NCBI RefSeq assembly: GCF_032854445.1
Contig: NC_088297.1
Location: 12,302,163 to 12,366,162, forward strand
DNA length: 64,000 nucleotides
DNA from: Liolophura sinensis
Lineage: Eukaryota > Mollusca > Polyplacophora > Chitonida > Chitonidae
Direction: 5' to 3'
The translations under genes were made by a program, and so were the position numbers. The notes under the pieces were generated by a model. The model saw only the letters and a program-made list of their open reading frames with translations. It ran no database searches and was not told where the DNA came from. This document shows positions 51,320-63,372 of this stretch, one piece after another (the stretch's first letter is position 1; each line of letters opens with the position of its first letter).

Positions 51320-51901
51320 CTGTGGGGAAAGCAGCAAATTAAAATAAAAGGTTTGTTCGAGGTGCACATTTTCAATAACATCGTAAACGTCAAGAGGGGA
51401 AATGCATGTACTTGAGGAACATTGGACTTCACTGTACACATTTCACTTTCTCACTTCTTCACGTAGATATGAGGTTATTATGGTCATGAAAGTTTATGGT
51501 TAGGAATTATACTCCACATTCAATTCATGACATTTGAAGGGAAAACACACCCAGCCATGTGAATATTTTTTATAACAATAAGTGAAAGGAGGACTAGAGG
51601 GAAACAAAATCCTATAAATATTTCCCCATATTTACAAGTGACTTCTTCAGGAATGTTTACTACAAGTTTTTGAGCAGGTTTAGTCGGTCAACACATGAAC
51701 ATTGCCATTGCTATTAACTAACTGCATGCTGCCAAAATCCCTAGTTCTAAATTCACAGATTTCTCCTTATGCACCCTTCAATTTGACTTCCACTTGGCTG
51801 TCGGCGGTGTACAGGTGTCTTTAATATTGGGAGTGTTATAAAGTAAATATATGCTTATATTGCCTGCATACAACAACTTAAAACAACAAGAAATATTTTA
51901 C

Positions 51902-52017
51902 ACTTTCTTGCAGTTCAACAACATGCCATTGACCTTGTCAATGGCATTTCTGGTAGCTTCATCGGTTTCAAAATGTACAAATCCATAGCCTTTGGAGCCG
52001 TTTTCATCAGCAGCAAT
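51902..52017 (-). CDS. PABPC copy C exon 3
   Basis: 116 nt in frame, [10 protein letters not shown]; donor GTAAAA as in copy B. Confidence 0.9.
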
Positions 52018-52236
52018 CTGCAAGAATAAGATTATCAAACAATTAGTAGTTCTAGTAAGAATACCTGACAAAAAAGGCGTTTGAAGATAAGATGGAGAAA
52101 TCAATCAAAAACATGTCACTTAAAAACACTAAACTTTAGGTAAAATCAACATTTTAACAATGCACGCATTAAAACACATCAGAAGGCAGAAACAAAGCTT
52201 ATCAATAACATCCTTTATGTAGAAACTTCCTTTTCA

Positions 52237-53228
<992 letters not shown>

Positions 53229-56200
53229 GATCCAATGACCAGTCCGTAAATACAGGAATGTCAATCCAATGACCAGTCCGTAAATACAGGAATGTCAATC
53301 CAATGACCAGTCCGTAAATACAGGAATGTCAATCCAATGACCAGTCCGTAAACAGAAATGTCAATCCAATGACCAGTCCGTAAATACAGGAATGTCAATC
53401 CAATGACCAGTCCGTAAATACAGGAGGGTCAATCCAATGACCAGTCCGTAAACAGAAATGTCAATCCAATGACCAGTCCGTAAATACAGGAATGTCAATC
53501 CAATGACCAGTCCGTAAATACAGGAATGTCAAACCAATGACCAGTCCGTAAACAGAAATGTCAATCCAATGAGCATTCCGTAAATACAGGAATGTCGATC
53601 CAATGACCAGTCCGTAAATACAGAAATGTCAATCCAATGACCAGTCCGTAAATACAGGAATGTCAATCTAATGACAAGACCGTAAATACAGGAATGTCAA
53701 TCCAATGACCAGTCCGTAAACAGGAATGTCAATCCAATGAGCATTCCGTAAATACAGGAATGTCAATCCAATGAGCATTCCGTAAATACAGGAATGTCAA
53801 TCCAATGAGCATTCCATAAATACAGGAATGTCAATCCAATGACCAGTCCGTAAATACAGGAATGTCAATCCAATGGCCAGTCCGTAAACAGAAATGTCAA
53901 TCCAATGACCAGTCCGTAAATACAGGAATGTCAATCTAATGACCAGTCCGTAAATACAGGAATGTCAATCCAACGACCAGTCCGTAAATACAGGAATGTC
54001 AATCCAATGACAAGTCCGTAAATACAGGAATGTCAATCCAATGACCAGTCCGTAAACAGGAATGTCAATCCAATGACCAGTCCGTAAATACAGGAATGTC
54101 AATCCAATGAGCATTCCGTAAATACAGGAATGTCAATCCAATGAGCATTCCATAAATACAGGAATGTCAATCCAATGACCAGTCCGTAAATACAGGAATG
54201 TCAATCCAATGACCAGTCCGTAAATACAGTAATGTCAATCCAATGGCCAGTCCGTAAACAGAAATGTCAATCCAATGACCAGTCCGTAAATACAGGAATG
54301 TCAATCTAATGACCAGTCCGTAAATACAGGAATGTCAATCCAATGACCAGTCCGTAAATACAGGAATGTCAATCCAATGACCAGTCCGTAAATACAGGAA
54401 TGTCAATCCAATGACCAGTCCGTAAATACAGGAATGTCAATCCAATGACCAGTCCGTAAATACAGGAATGTCAATCCAATGACCAGTCCGTAAATACAGG
54501 AATGTCAATCCAATGACCAGTCCGTAAATACAGGAATGTCAATCCAACGACCAGTCCGTAAATACAGGAATGTCAATCCAATGACCAGTCCGTAAATACA
54601 GAAATGTCAATCCAATGACCAGTCCGTAAATACAGAAATGTCAATCCAATGACCAGTCCGTAAACAGAAATGTCAATCCAATGACCAGTCCGTAAATACA
54701 GGAAGGTCAATCCAATGACCAGTCCGTAAATACAGGAATGTCAATCCAACGACCAGTCCGTAAATACAGGAATGTCAATCCAATGGCCAGTCCGTAAATA
54801 CAGGAATGTCAATCCAATGACCAGTCCGTAAATACAGGAATGTCAATCCAATGGCCAGTCCGTAAATACAGGAATGTCAATCCAATGACCAGTCCGTAAA
54901 TACAGGAATGTCAATCCAATGACCAGTCCGTAAATACAGGAATGTCAATCCAATGACCAGTCCGTAAATACAGAAATGTCAATCCAATGACCAGTCCGTA
55001 AATACAGGAATGTCAATCCAACGACCAGTCCGTAAATACAGGAATGTCAATCCAATGACCAGTCCGTAAATACAGGAATGTCAATCCAATGGCCAGTCCG
55101 TAAACAGAAATTGTCAATCCAATGACCAGTCCGTAAATACAGGAATGTCAATCTAATGACCAGTCCGTAAATACAGGAATGTCAATCCAACGACCAGTCC
55201 GTAAATACAGGAATGTCAATCCAATGACCAGTCCGTAAATACAGGAATGTCAATCCAATGACCAGTCCGTAAATACAGGAATGTCAATCCAATGACCAGT
55301 CCGTAAATACAGGAATGTCAATCCAATGACCAGTCCGTAAATACAGGAATGTCAATCCAATGACCAGTCCGTAAATACAGAAATGTCAATCCAACGACCA
55401 GTCCGTAAATACAGGAATTTCAATCCAATGACCAGTCCGTAAATACAGAAATGTCAATCCAACGACCAGTCGGTAAATACAGAAATGTCAATCCAATGAC
55501 CAGTCCGTAAATACAGGAATGTCAATCCAATGACCAGTCCGTAAATACAGGAATGTCAATCCAACGACCAGTCCGTAAATTCAGGAATGTCAATCCAATG
55601 GCCAGTCCGTAAATACAGGAATGTCAATCCAATGACCAGTCCGTAAATACAGGAATGTCAATCCAATGGCCAGTCCGTAAATACAGGAATGTCAATCCAA
55701 TGACCAGTCCGTAAATACAGGAATGTCAATCCAATGACCAGTCCGTAAATAAACGAATGTCAATCCAATGACCAGTCCGTAAATACAGAAATGTCAATCC
55801 AATGACCAGTCCGTAAATACAGGAATGTCAATCCAATGACCAGTCCGTAAATACAGAAATGTCAATCCAATGACCAGACCGTAAATACAGTAATGTCAAT
55901 CCAATGACCAGTCCGTAAATACAGGTATGTCAATCCAATGACCAGTCCGTAAACAGAAATGTCAATCCAATGACCAGTCCGTAAATACAGGAATGTCAAT
56001 CCAATGACCAGTCCGTAAACAGAAATGTCAATCCAATGACCAGTCCGTAAATACAGGAATGTCAATCCAATGACCAGTCCGTAAATACAGGAATGTCAAT
56101 CCAATGACCAGACCGTAAATACAGGAATGTCAATCCAATGACCAGTCCGTAAACAGAAATGTCAATCCAATGACCAGTCCGTAAACAGAAATGTCAATCC

Positions 56201-58275
56201 AATGACCAGTCCGTAAACAGAAATGTCAATCCAATGACCAGTCCGTAAACAGAAATGTCAATCCAATGAGCATTCCGTAAATACAGGAATGTCAATCCAA
56301 TGACCAATTCGTAAATACAAGAATGTTAATCCAATGACCAGTCCGTAAATACAGGAATGTCAATCCAATGACCAGTCCGTACATACAGGAATGTCAATCC
56401 AATGACCAGACCGTAAATACAGGAATGTCAATCCAATGACCAGTCCGTAAACAGAAATGTCAATCCAATGAGCATTCCGTAAACAGAAATGTCAATCCAA
56501 TGAGCATTCCGTAAATACAGGAATGTCAATCCAATGACCAGTCCGTAAATACAGGAATGTCAATCCAACGACCAGTCCGTAAATACAGGAATGTCAATCC
56601 AATGACCAGTCCGTAAATACAGGAATGTCAATCCAACGACCAGTCCGTAAATACAGGAATGTCAATCTAATGACCAGTCCGTAAATACAGGAATGTCAAT
56701 CCAATGACCAGTCCGTAAATACAGAAATGTCAATCCAATGACCAGTCCGTAAATACAGGAATGTCAATCCAATGACCAGTCCGTAAATACAGAAATGTCA
56801 ATCCAATGACCAGACCGTAAATACAGTAATGTCAATCCAATGACCAGTCCGTAAATACAGGTATGTCAATCCAATGACCAGTCCGTAAACAGAAATGTCA
56901 ATCCAATGACCAGTCCGTAAATACAGGAATGTCAATCCAATGACCAGTCCGTAAACAGAAATGTCAATCCAATGACCAGTCCGTAAATACAGGAATGTCA
57001 ATCCAATGACCAGTCCGTAAATACAGGAATGTCAATCCAATGACCAGACCGTAAATACAGGAATGTCAATCCAATGACCAGTCCGTAAACAGAAATGTCA
57101 ATCCAATGACCAGTCCGTAAACAGAAATGTCAATCCAATGACCAGTCCGTAAACAGAAATGTCAATCCAATGAGCATTCCGTAAATACAGGAATGTCAAT
57201 CCAATGACCAATTCGTAAATACAGGAATGTCAATCCAATGACCAGTCCGTAAATACAGGAATGTCAATCCAATGACCAGTCCGTACATACAGGAATGTCA
57301 ATCCAATGACCAGACCGTAAATACAGGAATGTCAATCCAATGACCAGTCCGTAAACAGAAATGTCAATCCAATGAGCATTCCGTAAACAGAAATGTCAAT
57401 CCAATGAGCATTCCGTAAATACAGGAATGTCAATCCAATGACCAGTCCGTAAATACAGGAATGTCAATCCAACGACCAGTCCGTAAATACAGGAATGTCA
57501 ATCCAATGACCAGTCCGTAAATACAGGAATGTCAATCCAACGACCAGTCCGTAAATACAGGAATGTCAATCTAATGACCAGTCCGTAAATACAGGAATGT
57601 CAATCCAATGACCAGTCCGTAAATACAGGAATGTCAATCCAATGACCAGTCCGTAAATACAGGAATGTCAATCCAATGACCAGTCCGTAAATACAGGAAT
57701 GTCAATCCAATGACCAGTCCGTAAATACAGGAATGTCAATCCAATGACCAGTCCGTAAATACAGGAATGTCAATCCAATGACCAGTCCGTAAATACAGGA
57801 ATGTCAATCCAACGACCAGTCCGTAAATACAGGAATGTCAATCCAATGACCAGTCCGTAAATACAGGAATGTCAATCCAATGACCAGACCGTAAATACAG
57901 GAATGTCAATCCAATGACCAGTCCGTAAATACAGGAATGTCAATCCAATAACCAGTCCGTAAATACAGGAATGTTAATCCAATGACCAGTTCGTAAATAC
58001 AGGAATGTCAATCCAATGACAAGTCCATAAATACAGGAATGTCTATCCAATGACCAGTCCGTAAATACAAGAATGTCAATCCAATGACCAGTCCGTAAAT
58101 ACAGGAATGTCAATCCAATGACCAGTCCGTAAATACAGGAATGTCAATCCAATGACCAGTCCGTAAATACAGGAATGTCAATCCAATGACCAGTCCGTAA
58201 ATACAGGAATGTCAATCCAATGACCAGTCCGTAAATACAGGAATGTCAATCCAACGACCAGTCCGTAAATACAGG
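53229..58275. repeat. 34/32-bp minisatellite (unit 2), about 150 copies
   Basis: Same repeat family as at 39,093. Additional unit variants here include GAGCATTCCG and CAACGACCAG. It is flanked by normal intron sequence on both sides and lies inside intron 1 of copy C, so it would be transcribed with the gene. Copy count estimated from length. Confidence 0.97.
55775..57610. repeat. Higher-order duplication inside the minisatellite
   Basis: A block of about 0.9 kb starting near 55,775 recurs 936 bp later with the same order of variant units, including the rare CGTACATACAGG and GACCAATTCG variants. The second block has one 32-bp unit fewer in a run of CGTAAACAG units. Confidence 0.88.
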
Positions 58276-58443
58276 TAAATACACCATTTCAACATAAAAA
58301 CTGGGACGACTATGTGGTGTAAAATGCACTTTCAAAATGGTGGCCACGTGTAATAGTGCGAGGACATGCTTCATGTTCCGGCATGGCGCATTTCAATTTT
58401 CAGGTCAAATTATGTGACAATTTTCGAGTATAAATATTTTCTA

Positions 58444-58671
<228 letters not shown>

Positions 58672-58729
58672 TTATCTTTACTTTTGACGAGTAAAAAGGA
58701 GACCTTCCACGTTTTCCTTAGCACACCCA

Positions 58730-59653
58730 AGTAGTGGTATTCCCCAAATGTCGCAATCGATAACATGTGTGCCGTGGTTGACGTGGTACGACATGTAAGT
58801 ATATGACGTGAGAGATGGGTATTGAATGGCGCCGTGTTTGTTGGATCCATAGGATCGATATAGACACGTGTATTCGTTGTAATGAAGAAAATAGACCGAT
58901 AGAAAAGAATTGTGTAAGAAAAAAAATTTTTTTTCCGTTGGTCGCACTCGAAAACTGACATATTTTTTAAATCTTTTAATGAAGGGTTAAAATAAGAGTT
59001 AATAAAGGGTTACCGTACCGAAAAAGTTGTTTTAAGTTTACGCGTACAATACTATCGTTCCACCGCTAAAACGAACCGACAAACTAAATACATTAGCTGG
59101 TACGGACGATGCACGATATAAAGGAGAGAAAAAAATACCTGAACCACGCTGTCGAGTTGATTAAATATACTGATAAGTTTTAGATCGGGGAAAGGGCGGC
59201 CTTCTCGGATATTCCGCGTTCTCGTTCGGTGTTGTAGTTTTCGTCTTCCGTATAATACGTTAAGGCTTTATTATCATCAGCGGCATTCGTCGGGGATTGT
59301 CAGTACAGTAATGCAACCGGTCGTCGCTTGTAAAAGGTACATCCATCCACGCTGACTCCGGCGCGTAAACTGAGCGAAAACTCTAGGAGCGAAATATCGA
59401 ATCGATTTGGTCCCGCAGCTGTGGCGAGTCCCCGCCCTCCGTCGTTCTGGTGTGCGAGGGGGAAGTCGTCTTTGGCCGGTAAACCGAGCCAATCGATAAG
59501 TCCATATGTCACGGGTCCGCTATTGTTACTCGAGGGTCGGCTTTCATGTCCCCGACCCGGGTCCTCGCCGCATCCTAAAAGAAGAAGAAAGGGCTTAAGC
59601 TCAATTGACACCTACGGGAGTTTCGACATAACGGCCATAACCAAACAAAACTC
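58730..59653. repeat. Left terminal inverted repeat
   Basis: 59,026-59,653 is the inverted copy of 63,373-64,000, 628 bases with no net length difference and only a handful of mismatches (for example near 59,360 and 59,550-59,566). 58,730-59,025 is assumed to continue the repeat; its partner is outside the window. Confidence 0.9.
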
Positions 59654-62110
59654 TTAAGCTCATCGCTGTTTTCAATTTGGTTTCGAAATTCGTGCTCCCA
59701 TTTACAAATATAATTAAACCCCATAGATTGCAGTACCGTTTGTCTTCTTATGGTTTTGTTGTACAAATGTTCCATAGTTGCATTCACTTTAGAATTGAAC
59801 TGACCCGGCTCAAAACATTTATCGCAGCCGTGCCAGTAACAACCTAACATTTCATACGCGGTATTGGATTCCTGATCAAAACCGTCGAGACGGTAATTGC
59901 CTACTTTTTTCTCGCCCCAATTGAGGGCGTGTTGTACGCGTAATGTCCTACCTTCGACGCGAGCTTTATGCATTTCCCACATCAGCCATTTAATAGATAT
60001 ATCGGAATACTGATTGCGAGCTACAATACCTTCTGCCGGCACACGGGCTACGGTGTAAGGTTGAAGAAATAAGAATCTAAATATGCCGAAACATAAACCG
60101 GCTACAGTGACGTAAGTCAAGGGATCAAGTCCTACGGATTCCTCGCCATCATCGATAGCTGTAGTCTCTGCTTTAGTAAGACTCATGGTCAATTCCCTAA
60201 ATTTTAAACAGCAACGTCTTAAAATGTCCACATCACTCTTGCAATATTCGTACATTTCATTTCTAAAATTAAAAACTTTACCATTCTGTTTCTCGTACCA
60301 ATCCAAAAAATCACTTCTGCCTTCGACCGACATCGACTGCGGGCCGTAATATTCCATATCCGGGAATGGACCGACGTAATTTTGATTACAGGGTGTGTTA
60401 AAATAGTGAGGAAAATAGCCTTTTTAAAGCTCCGACAAACCAAAAGTTTTAGGAAAATTAGCCAAACTGGTCGGAATGTGATTAAAACTATCGATCACTC
60501 TAATGTTCAAAGATTCCACTTTGATTTTCATAATCTTCGTTCCGCTAAAAGTAACCGTTGGAACAATTGTATTTTCAACCAAGTATTTTGAAAGAAAAAT
60601 ACTGTCATAACCTTTAGCGTTATGCGCCAGTGCGATGTAACCCCTGTGCTCGGGTGAAAACAACCACGAGCAAAATTCATTAACCGTGTTTGGACCTCGG
60701 AAAACTTTTTCCTTTTCTCCGCACACTGTGCAACGACTATCTAAATTAATAACATCCTGATCCATACAACTATAGCAAGTTTTCTGAGCTACCGCAAAAT
60801 TCGGTATATGTACACCGCTATCTTGCGAGCATTCGAAATCCCAAAAGATATAACATTTATGAGGGGGTTTCTCCTTAGAGGTACGGATGAAGCAAAAATG
60901 TTTGTCGGTATAGTGTACTCGACAGTATCGACAGTAGGATTCGTAGCACACGTGATCCTGGGGTGAGCGGATTTTATACTTCAGCGTAGCTAAACATTCT
61001 TTACACTTCCAAGTGGTTTCACAAATAGACGACTGCAACTTTCGCGTTACACGATTTACTTCTTCACGCTTATGCCTGTCAAAACATTCCGCGTTACGAA
61101 ACGTACGATTACACGCTGTACATTCTAAGGGTTTTCCGCTGTAACAATGAGACGTGTAACACATAGGACACGTGATTTTACACCTGTGACTTTCTTTAAC
61201 GTTAAATGGAATAAGGCAGTATTCGCAAAAATGTTTCTTTCCATAAAATGCTTTAATATTTGTGATAGCGTCGAAGTGACCATCGTCTAAATACACAAAA
61301 ATTTTGCATAACCGCTTTTCGGAGCCTTTATATATGACTCCGTTCAAATGCTGAGCTCCGATGACTACAATTTGAATATTGAGCGCTCGTTCAAAGTTTT
61401 GAACATCTTCTAGATCTGACGGTGTTTCGGGGTCAACTCCCGCTTTACGACACAGGTCAACAGCCTTCTTCCTTTGGAACGCCCGTCGAGAATCAGCCGT
61501 CTTTCTTTTGTCTTTGTCGTTAAATTTGTAAGCGTAGCACACGCAAATTGCTCTGGCCAAGCAAATGTTATCCTCGTTTAGAATTCGAATGATAGATTTT
61601 TTATTAACTTTATCTTTGGCCTTGTTAGTCATTTTTATTCCCGTTCCACCTCGCGGTAATTGGATGGTACCGATATTCATTTGGAATGTCTCATCAAACT
61701 GCATCGTTTGCTTAGATTGTAAAACTTTTTCTATATTATGGAGGATTGTAGAGGCGGAAACGTTTGTTTTTTTGTCCAATTTTATAGATATAGGCGTTTG
61801 TAAAGACTTTTGGTGCACAAACACCCTGACCAAGTCATCGTCATGGAGATCGTATGTAGCCTGTCTCAAACTCGATTCTAAGGCTTGACCGATCAAATCT
61901 AAGTGTTCTTTCCACGTAGAATTTTCGACAGAGTGTAATCGGATTTCGTGTGTAATTTCTTTGCTGTTAAATTTTTTGACATGTCTTTGACTTTTATCGC
62001 GAAGTGTAAACGTAGGTTGTTGTTGACCGCGACCGACTTGATTCGTCTGTGCCGTGGATGTTGAAGGTAAACCCGCGGGAGGGAGATTAAAATGAAATGT
62101 TTGTATTGAA
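59654..62110 (-). pseudogene. Polymerase fragment, long exon 6
   Basis: Acceptor TTTATTTCAG precedes 62,110. Open to the stop at 60,424-60,426 (562 codons including it). The frame is unchanged beyond the stop and stays open to the repeat junction, where three-quarters of a kilobase more of polymerase sequence is readable. Confidence 0.88.
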
Positions 62111-62168
62111 CTGAAATAAAGAACAGTGCGTCGGAAAAAAGTAAGAGCAAAGACAAATTTGAACTTAC

Positions 62169-62252
62169 CCAAAAACCATATCCGCGACATTGCGAGTGTC
62201 CAGCCGTTCTATTTCATCCAGCAGATCTATCACCTCCGGACAACTCATTACG
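62169..62252 (-). CDS. Polymerase fragment, exon 5
   Basis: 84 nt, phase 2 at both ends, acceptor ATCTTTCAG, donor GTAAGT. Contains VIDLLDEIERL, similar to a motif in exon 2. Confidence 0.75.
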
Positions 62253-62393
62253 CTGAAAGATCAAAACTGTCGATGTTAATCACCGCATACTTATAAAAGA
62301 GAAAAATTAAAAAGACCTTAAACACGTGTTAAGAAAAATATGCGTGAAGGTATTAGACCGATACAAGAGAAAACACTCGGATTCCTAACTTAC

Positions 62394-62594
62394 CTATCAT
62401 AAGCGGATGACATATCTAAGGGTCTGTCAGAAGTTTGGCATTGTATCCGTGACTCTCCCGTTGGTATTCTCAGCGGTACACCCGGCGATAGCGAAAGTAC
62501 TTCCCTATTAGGACGACTTTCTCGACCGACCAGAATTGGTCCGGGTAGACCTTGGTCATGGAAAAGTCTCATTATATCCATGTCATCCATAAAC
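62394..62594 (-). CDS. Polymerase fragment, exon 4
   Basis: 201 nt, phase 2 at both ends, donor GTAAGT. Contains MDDMDIMRLFHDQG. The acceptor (AAAAACAAG) is the weakest of the set, so the start is less sure. Confidence 0.65.
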
Positions 62595-62690
62595 CTTGTT
62601 TTTAGCGCAAAAAGAAGAATAGAAAAAAATAAGCATCAGCAAAAAGAAAAAAAGAAAAACTTCAACAAAGCGATTTATTGTTATTCTTAT

Positions 62691-62694
<4 letters not shown>

Positions 62695-62777
<83 letters not shown>
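62695..62777. repeat. (AT)n-(GT)n microsatellite in intron 3 of the polymerase fragment
   Basis: About 72 bp of AT followed by a short GT run, between exons 3 and 4. Confidence 0.93.
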
Positions 62778-62802
62778 GAGAAAATAAAGTTTAAATACAT
62801 AC

Positions 62803-62880
62803 TCCGTTAAGGACGTGTCGTTGAAGCTGTTCTCTTCCAAAATATTCATAACTGCATCCTGGTTAGATGTTTCTTGGCCA
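62803..62880 (-). CDS. Polymerase fragment, exon 3
   Basis: 78 nt, phase 2 at both ends, acceptor CATTTGTAG, donor GTATGT. Contains VMNILEENSFND. Confidence 0.7.
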
Positions 62881-63004
62881 CTACAAATGTAAGCTACATA
62901 TATACAATGACGGAGCTGTCAAGAATTCGCTTTCAAAACTTAAAGTGTGCATTTTTAAAAATTCTGCATTTGTAATAGAATACGGAAATAATACTAAATC
63001 ATAC

Positions 63005-63106
63005 CCAGAATCCACGTCCATAGGATAAGCGCAATCGGTAGAAGTAGAGGGAAGGACACTTTCTATCTCGTCTAATAACGCGTTCAATTCCGGATCGTCC
63101 AACAAC
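63005..63106 (-). CDS. Polymerase fragment, exon 2
   Basis: 102 nt, phase 2 at both ends, acceptor AACTTTAG, donor GTATGA. Contains LNALLDEIESV and AYPMDVDS. Confidence 0.75.
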
Positions 63107-63168
63107 CTAAAGTTGACGAATATAACTTTTTTAGAAATAAGTATCAAAAATAAATATACGGATATTAC

Positions 63169-63169
<1 letters not shown>

Positions 63170-63246
<77 letters not shown>
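63170..63246. repeat. (AT)n microsatellite in intron 1 of the polymerase fragment
   Basis: About 77 bp of AT between exons 1 and 2. Confidence 0.93.
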
Positions 63247-63252
<6 letters not shown>

Positions 63253-63263
63253 GTATTACTTAC

Positions 63264-63322
63264 CTAAGAAAACATGTATTGTCGTCGCATTCGACATCCA
63301 TTGGTCGGTTTTGTCCTTCCAT
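63264..63322 (-). CDS. Polymerase fragment, exon 1
   Basis: 59 nt from ATG at 63,320-63,322 (MEGQNRPMDVECDDN), donor GTAAGT. The start lies 51 bp inside the right inverted repeat, so the promoter is probably in that repeat. Confidence 0.7.
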
Positions 63323-63372
63323 TTTCTCGTTAATGTTCGGAATTTCCTCGACACGAAATATAAACACTACCG

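Larger units (their letters stand above)
59654..63322 (-). pseudogene. Polinton family B DNA polymerase, N-terminal and exonuclease part only
   Basis: Five short exons and one long exon join in phase. The product belongs to the protein-primed PolB group of Polintons, which replicates the element. The long exon shows the N-terminal region typical of these polymerases, Cys/His-rich segments (about 60,890-61,230), and the three exonuclease motifs: YIFWDFEC near 60,830-60,853, HNAKGYD near 60,600-60,630 and YCKSDVDIL near 60,220-60,250. A conserved YEMLGCYWHGC segment follows. Breaks: an in-frame TAA at 60,424-60,426, where the family normally has lysine, and an abrupt end at 59,654 where the left repeat begins. 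All polymerase motifs (A, B, C) are missing. No other internal stop was seen in the long exon. Not a working polymerase as assembled. Confidence 0.88.

Noticed and set aside
55862-57001. Open frames in the minisatellite (repeating GHWIDI and YLRTGHW)
   Set aside because: They arise from the repeat itself, appear only where no stop variant occurs, and lie inside a PABPC intron.
58738-58961. Minus frames just upstream of PABPC copy C exon 1
   Set aside because: They lie in the outer part of the Polinton repeat, contain a homopolymer run and have no homologue upstream of copy A.
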